NCBI RefSeq assembly: GCF_014898055.3
Contig: NW_023601433.1
Location: forward strand, 20,325,641-20,389,640
DNA: 64,000 nt
Direction: 5' to 3'
Origin: Talpa occidentalis
Lineage: Eukaryota > Chordata > Mammalia > Eulipotyphla > Talpidae
The notes beneath the pieces were generated by a model. That model saw only the letters and a list, made by a program, of their open reading frames with translations, did no database searches and was not told the DNA's origin. Positions within the stretch are counted from its first letter, which is position 1. Each line of letters starts with the position of its first letter. Positions 44,724-55,200 of this stretch are shown here, in pieces. Made by a program: the position numbers and the translations under genes.

Positions 44724-44960
44724 GCCGGGCGCAGTGGCGCGCGCCTGTAATCCCAGGCTACATGGGAGGCTGAGGCAGGAGGATCGCTTGATCGGCAATT
44801 CTGGGCCCCAGTCGGCCACAGTGCGCTGCACCCAGGTGCCCGCATGTTCACCTCCTCAGATGTGGTGACCTCTCCGGGGGCGGGGGTACCACACCAGACA
44901 GCCTGCGTAAACTGGCCGTCCCAGGTTGGCACAGTTTGGAGCACAGAGAGAGGCTCCTCA
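44724..44960 (+). pseudogene. 7SL (SRP) RNA-derived segment inside env
   Basis: Begins GCCGGGCGCAGTGGCGCG, the exact 5' end of 7SL RNA, and continues through the Alu-domain helices ('gggaggctgaggcaggagga', 'tcgcttga'). It goes on into the S domain ('gtggtgacctctccgggggc', then 'gggggtaccacac'), which excludes a plain Alu-type SINE. Similarity fades after about 44,935. Env sequence resumes at about 44,968. It is in the same sense as env, with no poly(A) and no flanking duplication. Relative to provirus C it replaces some env sequence rather than simply inserting. Confidence 0.82.
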
Positions 44961-44967
44961 AGAGTTC

Positions 44968-45644
44968 TGGAAATAAATCACATCCATTGCCGGCTAACTG
45001 GACTGGTCAATGCGTGTTGGGTTTCCTTCTACCCGACATAAACGTGGTTCCTGGAAGTGAGCCCATGCCCATTCCAACGGTTGACCAATTTTTTCAGTAA
45101 AAGTAAAAGAGCAGTACACCTGATTCCCTTATTTGCAGGCCTGGGTATAACTGCCGCCATGGCCTCAGGGACAGCTGGATTAGGCATATCTCTCTCACAA
45201 TATACTAAACTGTCTCAACAACTTATTAATGATGTTCATGCTCTTTCTAGTACTATTCAGGATCTTCAGGATCAGGTTGACTCCTTAGCTGAGGTAGTTC
45301 TTCAAAATCGACGGGGCCTTGATTTGCTAACTGCGGAAAAGGGGGGTATTTGGTTGGTCCTGCAGGAGAAATGCTGTTTCTATGCCAACAAATCAGGAAT
45401 TGTCTGCAATAAAATCCGACAGTTACAAGATGACCTGGAAAGAAAACGCCAGGAGCTAGCTGAAAATCCACTCTGGACTGGTCTCAATGGACTCTTACCC
45501 TACCTTCTCCCCCTCATGGGTCCCCTATTAACCCTTTTGATATTGGTTGTCCTGGGTCCTTGCATTTTTAACAGGATAATCTCCTTTGTAAGACAACAGA
45601 TTCAGGCCCTTCAGGCAAAACCCAATTCAGGTACATTACCATAA
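44968..45644 (+). pseudogene. env: Provirus B env, SU end and TM (fusion subunit)
   Basis: The open frame is 45,057-45,644 (195 codons). It has a furin-type site KSKR (residues 15-18), a hydrophobic fusion peptide (about 19-44), a heptad-repeat region and the immunosuppressive-domain motif starting [10 protein letters not shown] (82-). At the CX6CC site the first Cys is Trp (residue 99; the pair at 106-107 is kept). A membrane anchor lies at about 146-170, with a short tail. Without the first Cys the covalent SU link would be lost. Upstream env sequence to 44,968 is out of frame. Homologous to provirus C over its whole length. Confidence 0.88.
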
Positions 45645-45872
45645 GTTGGAGATGCGAGATAAGGGAGGCTCTTACTCAGACTTATGCTCAGTCTGAAGAA
45701 ATAAGACTCCCTTCCCCTGTGCAATGGACTGGTCAGCCAATGACGGATAAGATCGGGGGCAGACTCAAAATGGCTTGAGGTGCTAAATCGCCACACGTCT
45801 GTGACTCCTGACGACCTAAGACAGGCGCAGTCCCCGAGGGGTTTTTGTCTTTTCACTCTCTCATTAGAAATA

Positions 45873-45888
45873 ATAGAAAAGGAGGATC
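45873..45888 (+). promoter_or_regulatory. Provirus B polypurine tract
   Basis: 'agaaaaggaggat' directly precedes the 3' LTR and is the plus-strand primer site. The same tract is seen inverted at 62,936-62,951 in provirus C. Confidence 0.8.
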
Positions 45889-46228
45889 TGTCGGGGCCCA
45901 GACCTGAGGCCCAGACCTGAACATCCGGGTTCTTGCCTGAAGCAGGTACTGAATGTTAGCTCCAGGGAAGGTTTCAAGTTTCCTATTGTGACGACTGATC
46001 CTTTCCCCCTGCTTGCTACTGTGGCTTGTTTGCAATGGTGGTCTCTCCTTGCTAGAGATAACGAGAGACCTGCTCCTCTGAACCCTATATAACATTGTAC
46101 ACATTCCTGAATAAATGAGACTGGCGATGATCCTGGCTTTGTCTCCACTCCTCGCGTACCCCTGTCCCATACCAATCCCCTGCTTCCTCCCCCGGGTACC
46201 CCGTTGATCTGCCTGGCTGGCCCAGACA
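45889..46228 (+). mobile_element. Provirus B 3' LTR
   Basis: 340 bp, TG...CA, with TATATAA and AATAAA as in the 5' LTR. The TSD CACTCA follows. Confidence 0.9.
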
Positions 46229-49200
46229 CACTCACACCCCCAGGGGCGCTTGCGCACCCCAAGATGCCCTAGAGGGAGGGGCGGGGTCACTGTCAGGGAG
46301 GGCACACACTGTAAGCCACCAGCAAGCGGCGAGCGCGGCCTCTTCCAAAACGGCAGGCAGACAGACCAGCGCGGAAAGCCCCGGGCAACCCAGCACCACT
46401 CAAAGGGGAAGAGTCCTCACCTGGCCCAGCAGAGGCTGATGAGACCCAGGCGCCGACCCCGGCCGGAGACTGACCCCGCCCACAGTACTCTGCCTGCACA
46501 AAGGTGCACTTCTCAGGGCCGCCGCTAGGGGGCGCTGGTGAGGGGGGTCCGGAGCCCCTCAGCCCCCAGGGGGTTAAGGGGCCTCTAACCACGTGGGGAG
46601 ACGGTACCCTCTTTCCCCCTGGGGGTACGGGGACCCCTTCCCCTTTGGGGGAACGGTAAAGCTCTCCGCGGGGCACACTCGCACCCTCCTGCCGCACTCA
46701 CACGCCCAGGGGCGCTTACCCGCGAAAAGACGCCCTAGAGGAAGGGGCGGGGTCACTGTCAGGGAGGGCACCCCCTGTAAGACACCGGCAAGCAGCGAGC
46801 GCGGCCTCTTCCAAAACGGCAGGCAGACAGGCCAGAGCAGAAAGCCCCGGGCAACCAGCCTCACTCAAAGGGGAAGAGTCCTCACCTGGCCCAGCAGAGG
46901 CAGATGATCCCCCGGCGCCACCCCAGGCCTGAGCCTGACTCCGCCCACCGGTCTCTGGCTGCAAAAAGGTGCACTTCAAAGGACGGCCGCTAAGGGGCGC
47001 TGGTGAGGGGTGCCGGACCCTCGCAGTGCCCAGGGGGATAAGGGCCCTCTAATCCCATGGGGAGACGGGACCCTCTTTCCCCAGGGATACGGGAACACCT
47101 TCCCCTTTGGGGGAACGGTAAATCTCACCGCGGGGCACACCCGCACCCCCCTGCCGCCCTCACACCCCCAGGGGCGCTTGGTGCGCCAAAAGACGCCCTA
47201 GAGGGAGAGGCGGGGTCACTGTCAGGGAGGGCACTTCCTGTAAGACACCGGCAAGCAGCGAGCGCGTCCTCATTCAAAACGGCAGGTAGACAGGCCGGCG
47301 AGAAAAACCCGGGCAACCGAACACCACTCAAAGGGGAAGAGTCCTCACCTGGCCCAGCAGTGGCCGATGAGCCCCCGGCGCCGCCCCTGGCCGGAGCCTG
47401 ACTCCACCCACCGGACTCTGGCTGCACAATATTGCACTTCAAAGGGCCTCCGCTAGGGGGCGCTGGCGAGAGGGGCCGGAGCCCCTCAGCCCCGAGGGGA
47501 ATAACAGCCCTCTAACTCCATGGGGAGACGAGACCCTCTTTCCCTCTGGGGGTACGGGCACCACTTCCCCTTTGGGGGAATGATAAACCTCTCCGCAGGA
47601 ACACTCGCACCCTCCTCCTGCACTCACACCCCCAGGGGCCCTTGCGCGACCAAAGACGCCCTAGAGGGAGGGGCGGGGTCACTATCAGGGAGGGCACACA
47701 CTGTAAGCCACCAACAAGCGGCGTGTGTGGCCTCTTCCAAAATGGTAGGCAGACAGCCGGCGCGGAGAGCCGCAGGCAACCCAGCACCACTCAAAAGGGA
47801 AGAGTCCTCACCTGGCCCAGCAGAGGCCCATGAGCCCCCGGCGCCGCCCCCGCCAGAGCCTGACTCCGCCCACCGGAATCTGGCTGCACAAAGGTGCACT
47901 TCAAATGGCCGCAGCTAGGGGGCTCTGGTGAGGCGTCCGGAGGCCCTCAGCCCCCAGGGGGATAAGGGCCCTCTAACCCCGTGGTGAGACGGGACCCTCT
48001 TTCACCCTGGGGGTACGGGCACCCATTCCCCTTTGGTGGAACGGTAAAGCTCTCCGCGGGGCACACTCGCACCCCGCTGCCGCATTCACACCCCCAGTGG
48101 CCTTTGGGGCATCCAAAGACGCCCTAGAGGAAGGGGCGCGGTCACTGTCAGGGAGGGCACCCCCTGTAAGCCACTGGCAAGCGGCGAGCGCGTCCTCTTC
48201 AAAAACGGCAGGAAGACAGGCCGGCGCGGAAAGCCCCAGGCAACCCAGCACCACTCAAAGGGGAAGAGTCCTCACCTGGCCCAGCAGAGGCTGATGAGCC
48301 CCAGGCGCCGACCCCTGCCAGAGCCGGACCCCGCCCAACCGGTCTCTGGCTGCACAAAGGTGCACTTTTCAGGGTCGCCGCTAAGGGGCGCTGGAGAGTG
48401 GGGCCCAAGCCCCTCAGCCCCCAGGGGGATAAGGGCCCTCTAACTTCGTGGTGAGACGGGACCCTCTTTCCCCCTGGGGGTACGGGCACCCCTTCCCTTT
48501 GGTGGAACGGTAAAGCTCTCCGCGGGGCACACTCGCACCCCCCTGCCGCACTCACACCCTCAGTGGCCCTTGGGGCGCCCAAAGACGCCCGAGAGGAAGG
48601 GGCGGAGTGACTGTCAGGGAGGGCACCCCCTGTAAGCCACCGGCAAGCGGCGAGCGCGGCCTCTTCAAAAACGGCAGGCAGACAGGCCAGCGCGGAATGC
48701 CCCGGGCAACCCAGCACCACTCAAAGGGAAGAGTCCTCACGTGGCCCAGCAGAGGCTGATGAGCCACCTGCGCCACCCCCGGCCAGAGCCTGACCCCGCC
48801 CTCCGGACTCTGGCTTCACAAAGTTGCACTTCAAAGGGCCGCCGCTAGGGGCCGCTGGTGAGGGGTCCGGAGACCCTCAGCCCCCAGGGGTATAACGGCC
48901 CTCTAAACCCGTGGGGAGACGGGACGCTCGTTCCCCCTGGGGGTACGGGGTCCCTTTCCCCTTTGGGGGAACGGTAAAGCTCTCCATGTGGCACACCCGC
49001 ACCCCCCTGCCGCACTCACAACCCCCGGGTCGCTTGGGGCGCCCAAAGACGCCCTGGAATGTGGGGTGGGGTCACTGTCAGGGAGGGCACCCCCTGAAAG
49101 CCAACGGAAAGCGGCGACGCGGCCTCATCCAAAACGGCAGGCAGACAGGCTGGCGCTGAATGCCCCGGGAATCCCAGCACCACTCAAAGGGGAAGAGTCC

Positions 49201-52200
49201 TCACCTGGCCCAGCAGAGGCCGATGAGACCTCGGCGCCGCCCCCGGCCGAGGCCTGACCCCGCCCACCGGACTCTGCCTGCACAAAAGTGCACTTCTCAG
49301 GGCCGCCGCTAGGGGGCGCTGGAGAGGGGCCCGGATGCCCTCAGCCCCCAGGGGGTTAAGTGCCCTCTAACCCCGTGGGGAGACGGGACCCTATTTCCCC
49401 TTGGGGGAACGGGGACGCTTTCCCCTTTGGGAGAACGGTAAAGTTCTCTGCGGGGCACACCCGCACCCCCCCTGCCTCAATCACACCCCCAGGGGCGATT
49501 GGGGCGCCCAAAGATGCCCTAGAGGGAGGGTCGGGGTCACTGTCAGTGAGGGCACACCATGTAAGCCACCGGCAAGCGTGGAGCGCGGCCTCTTCCAAAA
49601 CGGCAGGCGGACAGGCCAACGCAGAAAGCCCGGGCAAACCAGCACACTCAAAGGGGAAGAGTCTTCACCTGGCCCAGCAGAGGCTGATGAGCCCCAGGCG
49701 CTGACCCCGGCCAGAGCCGGACCCAGCCCAACCGGACTCTGGCTGCAAAAATGTGCAATTTTCAGGGTCGCCGCTAGGGGGCGCTGGTGAGTGGGGCCCG
49801 AGCCCCTCAGCCACCCGGGGGATAAGGGCCCTCTAACCCCGTGGGGAGACGGGAACCTCTTTCCCCCTGGGGGTACAGGACCCCTTCCCCTTTGGGTGAA
49901 CGGTAAAGCTCTCCGCCGGGCACACCTGCACCCTCCTGCCACACTCACACCCCCAGGGGTGCTTGGGGCGCCCAAAGACGCCCTAGAGGGAGGGGAGGGG
50001 TCACTGTCAAGGAGGACAAACCAGTAAGCCACCAGCAAGCGTCGAGCAGCAGGCAGACAGGCTGGCGCGGAATGCCCCGGGCAACCCAGAACCTCTCAAA
50101 GGGGAGGAGTCCTCACCTGGCCCAGCAGAGGCTGAAGAGCCCCCGTCGCCGCCCACGGCCAGAGCCTGACACCGCCCTCCAGACTCTGGCTGCACAAATT
50201 TGCACTACTCAGGGCCGCCGCTAGGGGGCGCTGGTGAGGGGGTTCCGGAGCCCCTCAGCCCCCAGGGGGATAAGGGCCTTCTAACCCCGTTTGGAGATGG
50301 GACACTCTTTCCCCCTGGGTGTACGGGCACACCTTCCCATTTGGGGGAACGGTAAATCTCACCGCGGGGCACACCCGCACCACCCTGCCTCACTCACACC
50401 CAATGGGGCGCTTGGGGCGCCCAAAGACGCCCTAGAGGGAGGGGCGGGGTTACTGTCAGGGAGGGCACCCCCTATAAGCCACCGTCAAGCGGCAAGCGCG
50501 GCCTCATCCAAAACGGCCAGCAGACAAGCCAGCGAGGAAAGCCCCGGGCAACCCAGCACCTCTCAAAGGGGAAGAGACCTCACCTGGCCCAGCATAGGCT
50601 GAAGAGCCCCCGGCGCCGCCCCCGGCCGCAGCCTGACCCCGCCCACCGGACTCTGCCTACACAAAGGTGCACTTCTCAGGGGCGCAGATAGAGAGCGCTG
50701 GTCAGGGGGGTTCCGGAGCCCCTCAGCCCCCGGAGGGATAAGGCCCCTCTAACCCCATGGGGAGACGGGACCCTCTTTCCCCCTGGCAGTACGGGGACCC
50801 CTTCCCCTTTGGGGGAATGGTAAAGCTCTCCTCGAAGCACACCCGAAACCCCCTGCCGCACTCACATACCCAGAGGCGCTTGGGGCACCCAAAGACGCCG
50901 TAGAGGTAGGGGCGGGGTCACTGTCATTGAGCGCACCCCCAGTAAGACACCGGCAAGCGGCGAGCGCGGCCTCTTCCAAAAGGGCAGGCAGACAGGCCGG
51001 CGCGGAAAGCCCCGGGAAACCCAGTACCACTCAAAGGGGAAGAGTCCTCACCTGGCCCAGCAGAGGCTGATGAGCCCCAGGCGCAGCCCGCGGCCAGAGC
51101 CAGACCCCGCCCAACGGACTCTGCCTGCAGAAAGTTGCACTTCTCAGGGCCGCCTCTAGGGGGCGCTGGTAAGGGGGGCCGGAGCCCCTCAGCCCCCAGG
51201 GGGATAAGGGCCCACTAACCCCCTGGGAGACTGGACCCTCTTTGCCCCTGGGGGTACGGGGACCCCTTCCCCTTTGGGGGAACGGTAAAGCACTCCGCGG
51301 GCCACACCCGCACCCCACTGCTGCAATCACACCACCAGGGGCGCATGGGGCGCCCAAAGACGCCCTAGAGGGAGTGGCAGGGTCACTGCCAGATAGCGCA
51401 CCCCTATTAAGCCACCGGCATTCGGCGAGCGCGGCCTCTTCCAAAACGGCAGGCAGACAGGCCAGCGCGGAAAGCCCCGGGCAACCCAGTACCACTCAAA
51501 GGGGAAGAGTACTCACCTGGCCCAGCAGAGGCTGATGAGCCCCAGGCGCCGCCCCCTGCCACAGCCGGACCCCGCCCACCGGACTCTGCCTGCACAAAGT
51601 TGCACTTCTCAGGGCCGCAGCTACAGAGCGCTGGTGAGGGGGGGCGGAGCCCCTCAGACACCAGGGGGATAAGGGCCCTCTAACCACGTGGGGAGACGGG
51701 ACCCTCAATTCCCCTGGGGGTACGGGGACCCCTTCCCGTTTGGGGGAACAGTAAATCTCTCCGCCGGGCACACCGTAACCCCCCTCGGCACTCACAACCC
51801 CAGGGGCGCTTGGGGAGCCCAAAGACGCCCGAGAGGGAGGGGCGGGGTCACTGTCAGAGAGGGCACCCCCTGTAAGCCACCGGCAAGTGGCGAACGCGGC
51901 GTCATTCAAAACTGCAAGCAGACAGCCCGGCGAGGAAAGCCCCGGGCAACCCAGCACCACTCAAAGGGGAAGAGTCCTCACCTGGCCCAGCAGAGGCTGA
52001 TGAGCCCCGGCACCGCCCCTGGCCAGATCCTGTCCCCAACCACCAGACTCTGGCTCCACAAAGGTGCACTTCTTAGGGCCGCCGCTAGGGGGCGCTGGTG
52101 AGGGGGCCGGAGCCCCTCAGCCCCCAGGGGGATAAGGGCCCTCTAACCCAGTGGGTAGACGGGACCCTGTTCCCCCTGGGGGTACTGGGACTCCTTCCCC

Positions 52201-55200
52201 TTTGGGGTAAAGGTAAAGCTCTCTTCCGGGCACACCCGCACCATCCTCCCGCACTCACACCCCCAGGGTCGATTGGGGCGCCCAAAGACTCCCTAGAGGA
52301 AGGGGTGGCATCACTGTCAGGGAGCGCACCCCCTGTAAACCCCGGCAAGCGGCGAGCATGGCGCATTCCAAAACAGCAGGCAGACAGGCCAGCGCGGAAT
52401 GCCACAGGCAACCCAACACCACACAAAGGGGAAGAGTCCTCACCTGGCCCAGCAGAGGCTGAAGAGCCCCCGGAGCCGCCCCCTCCCCAGCCTGACTCCG
52501 CCCACCGGACTCTTCCTGCCCAAAGGTGCGTTCTCAGGGCAGCCGATAGGGGGCGCTGGTGAGGGAGGGTCCGGAGCCCCTCAGACCCCAGGGGGATAAG
52601 GGCCACCTGACCCGTGTGGAGACGGGAATCTCTTTCCCCCTGGTGGTCAGGGACACCTTCCCCTTTGGGGGAACGGTAAATCTCACCGCGAGGCACACCC
52701 GCACCCCCCTGCCGCACTCACACACCCAGGGTCGCATGGGGCTCCTAAAGACGGCCTAGAGGGAGGGGCGGGGTCACTGTCAGGGAGGGCACCCCCTGTA
52801 AGCCACCGGCAAGTGGCGAGCGCGGCCTCTTCCAAAAGGGCAGGCAGAAAGTACGGCGCGGAAAGCCCCGGGCAACCCAGCACCACTCAAAGGGGAAGAG
52901 TCCTCACCTGGCCCAGGAGGGTGATGAGCCCCTGGCGCCACACGATGCAGGAGCCTGACCCCGCCCACCGGACTCTGCCTGCAAAAAGGTGCACATCTCA
53001 GGGCCGCCGCTAGGGGGCGCTGTTGAGGGAGCTCCGGAGCCCTTCAGCCACAGAGGTATAAGGGCCCTCTAACCCCGTGTGGAGACGGGACGCTCTTTCC
53101 CCCTAGGGGTACGGAGACCCCTTCCTCTTTGGGGGAACTGAAAAGCTCTCCGCGGGGCTCACCCGCACCCTCCTCCCGCACTCACACCCCCAGAGGCGCT
53201 TGCGAGCCCAAAGACGCCCTAGAAGGAGGGGTGGGGACACGGTCAGGGAGGGCACCCCCTGTAAGCCACCGGCAAGCGGCGAGCGTGTCCTCTTCCAAAA
53301 CGGCAGGCAGACAGGCCGGCGCGTAAAGCCCCGGGCAACCCAACACCACTCAAAGGGGAAGAGTCCTTTCCTGGCCCATCAGAGTCTGAAGAGCCCCCGG
53401 AGCCGCCCCCTCCCCAGCCTGACTCCGCCCACCGGACTCTTCCTGCCCAAAGGTGCGTTCTCAGGGCAGCCGATAGGGGGCGCTGGTGAGGGAGGGTCCG
53501 GAGCCCCTCAGACCCCAGGGGGATAAGGGCCACCTGACCCGTGTGGAGACGGGACCCGTTCCCCCTGGGGGTACGGGGACACCTTCCCCTTTGGGGGAAC
53601 AGTAAAGCTCTCTGCCGGGCACACCCGCAACCTCCTCCCGCATTTACACACCCAGGGACGCTTGGGGCGCCCAAAGACGCCAAAGAGGGAGGCGCGGGGT
53701 CACTGTCAGGGAGGGCACCCCCAGTAAGCCACCGGCAAGCAGCGAGCGCGGCCTCTTCCAAAACGGCAGGCAGACAGGCCAGCGCGGAAAGCCCCGGGCA
53801 ACCCAGCACCACTCAAAGGGGAAGAGTCCTCACCTGGCCCTGCAGAGGCTGATGAGGCCCTGGCGCCGCCCCCGGCCGGAAACGGACCCCGCCCACCGGA
53901 CTCTGGCTGCACAAAGGTGCAATTCTCAGGGCCGCCGCTAGGGGGCGCTGGTGAGGGGGGCCGGAGCCCCTCAGCCCTCAGGGGGATAAGGGCCCATTAA
54001 CCCCGTGGGTAGAAGGGACCCTATTTCCCCCTGGCAGTACAGGGACCCCTTCACCTTTGGAGGAACGGTAAAGCTCTCCGCCGGGCCACCCGCACCCTCC
54101 TCCCGCACTCACACCCACAGTGGCGCTTGGGGCGCCCAAAGACGCCCTAGAGGAAGGGGTGGGGTCACTGTCAAAGAGGGCACCCGCGGTAAACCACCGG
54201 CTAGCGGCGAGCGCGGCCTCTTCCAAAACGGCAGGCAGACAGGCTGGCGCAGAAAGGCCCGGGCAACCCAGCACCACTCAAAGGGGAAGAGTCCTCACCT
54301 GGCCCAGCAGAGGCTGAAGAGCCCCCGGCGCCGCCCCACCCGCAGCCTGACCCCGCCCACCGGACTCTGCCTTTAGAAAGGTGCACTTCTGAGGGCGGCC
54401 GTTAGGCGGCGCTGGTGAGGAGGATCCTGAGCCCCTCAACCCCCAGGGGTATAAGGGCTCCCTAACCCCGTGGGGAGACATGACCCTCTTTCCGACTGCA
54501 GTTACGGGGACCCCTTCCCCTTTGGGGAACGGTAAAGCTCTCCGCGGGGAACACCCGCATCCTCCTCCGGCACTCACACCCTCAGGGGCGCTTGGGGCGC
54601 CCAAGGACACCCTAGAGGGAGGGGCGGGGTCACTGTCAGGGAGGGCACCCCCTATAAGCCACCAGCAAGCGGCGAGCACGGCCTCTTCCAAAACGGCAGG
54701 CAGACAGGCCGGCGGGGAAATCCCCGGGCCACCCAGCACCACTCAAACGGGAAGAGTCCTCACCTGGCCCAGCAGAGGCTGAAAAGCCCCCGGCGCCGCC
54801 CCCAACCGGAGCCTGACCCCGCCCACCGGACTCTGGCTGCACAAAGGTGCACTTCTCAGGGCCGCCGCTAGGGGGCGCTGGTGAGGGGGTCCGGAGCCCC
54901 TCAGCCACCAGGGGGATAAGGGCCCTCTAACTCCGTGGGGAGACGGGACCCTCATTTTCCCTGGGGGTACGGGAACCCCTTCCCCTTTGGGGGAACAGAA
55001 AAGCTCTCCGCGGGGCACACCCGCACCCTCCTCCCGCACTCACACACCGAGGGGCGCTTGGGACGCCCAAAGATGCCCTAGATGGAGGGGCAGGGTCGCT
55101 GTCATGGAGGGGAACGCCTGTAAGCCACAGGCAAGCGGCAAGCGCAGCCTCTTCCAAAACGGCAGGCAGACAGGCCGGTGCGGAAAGCCCTGGGCAACCC

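Larger units (their letters stand above)
41174..46228 (+). mobile_element. Provirus B: type-D-like ERV, internally deleted, with 7SL insert
   Basis: LTRs of 339 and 340 bp (41,174-41,512; 45,889-46,228) flank a leader, gag, an integrase fragment and env. CACTCA flanks it at 41,168-41,173 and 46,229-46,234. The flanks rejoin to the satellite phrase 'cccgcactcacaccccc', so it inserted into a monomer. The 3' part of capsid, nucleocapsid, protease, RT and RNase H are deleted: capsid joins integrase at about 43,030. LTRs differ at about 13 positions (about 4%). Env carries a 7SL-derived segment. Its LTRs belong to the same subfamily as provirus C. Confidence 0.93.

Noticed and set aside
44724..44960. 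Alu element, implying a primate
   Set aside because: The segment runs into the 7SL S domain, has no second monomer and no A-tail. No other Alu is present in 64 kb, and the common SINE is tRNA-derived.
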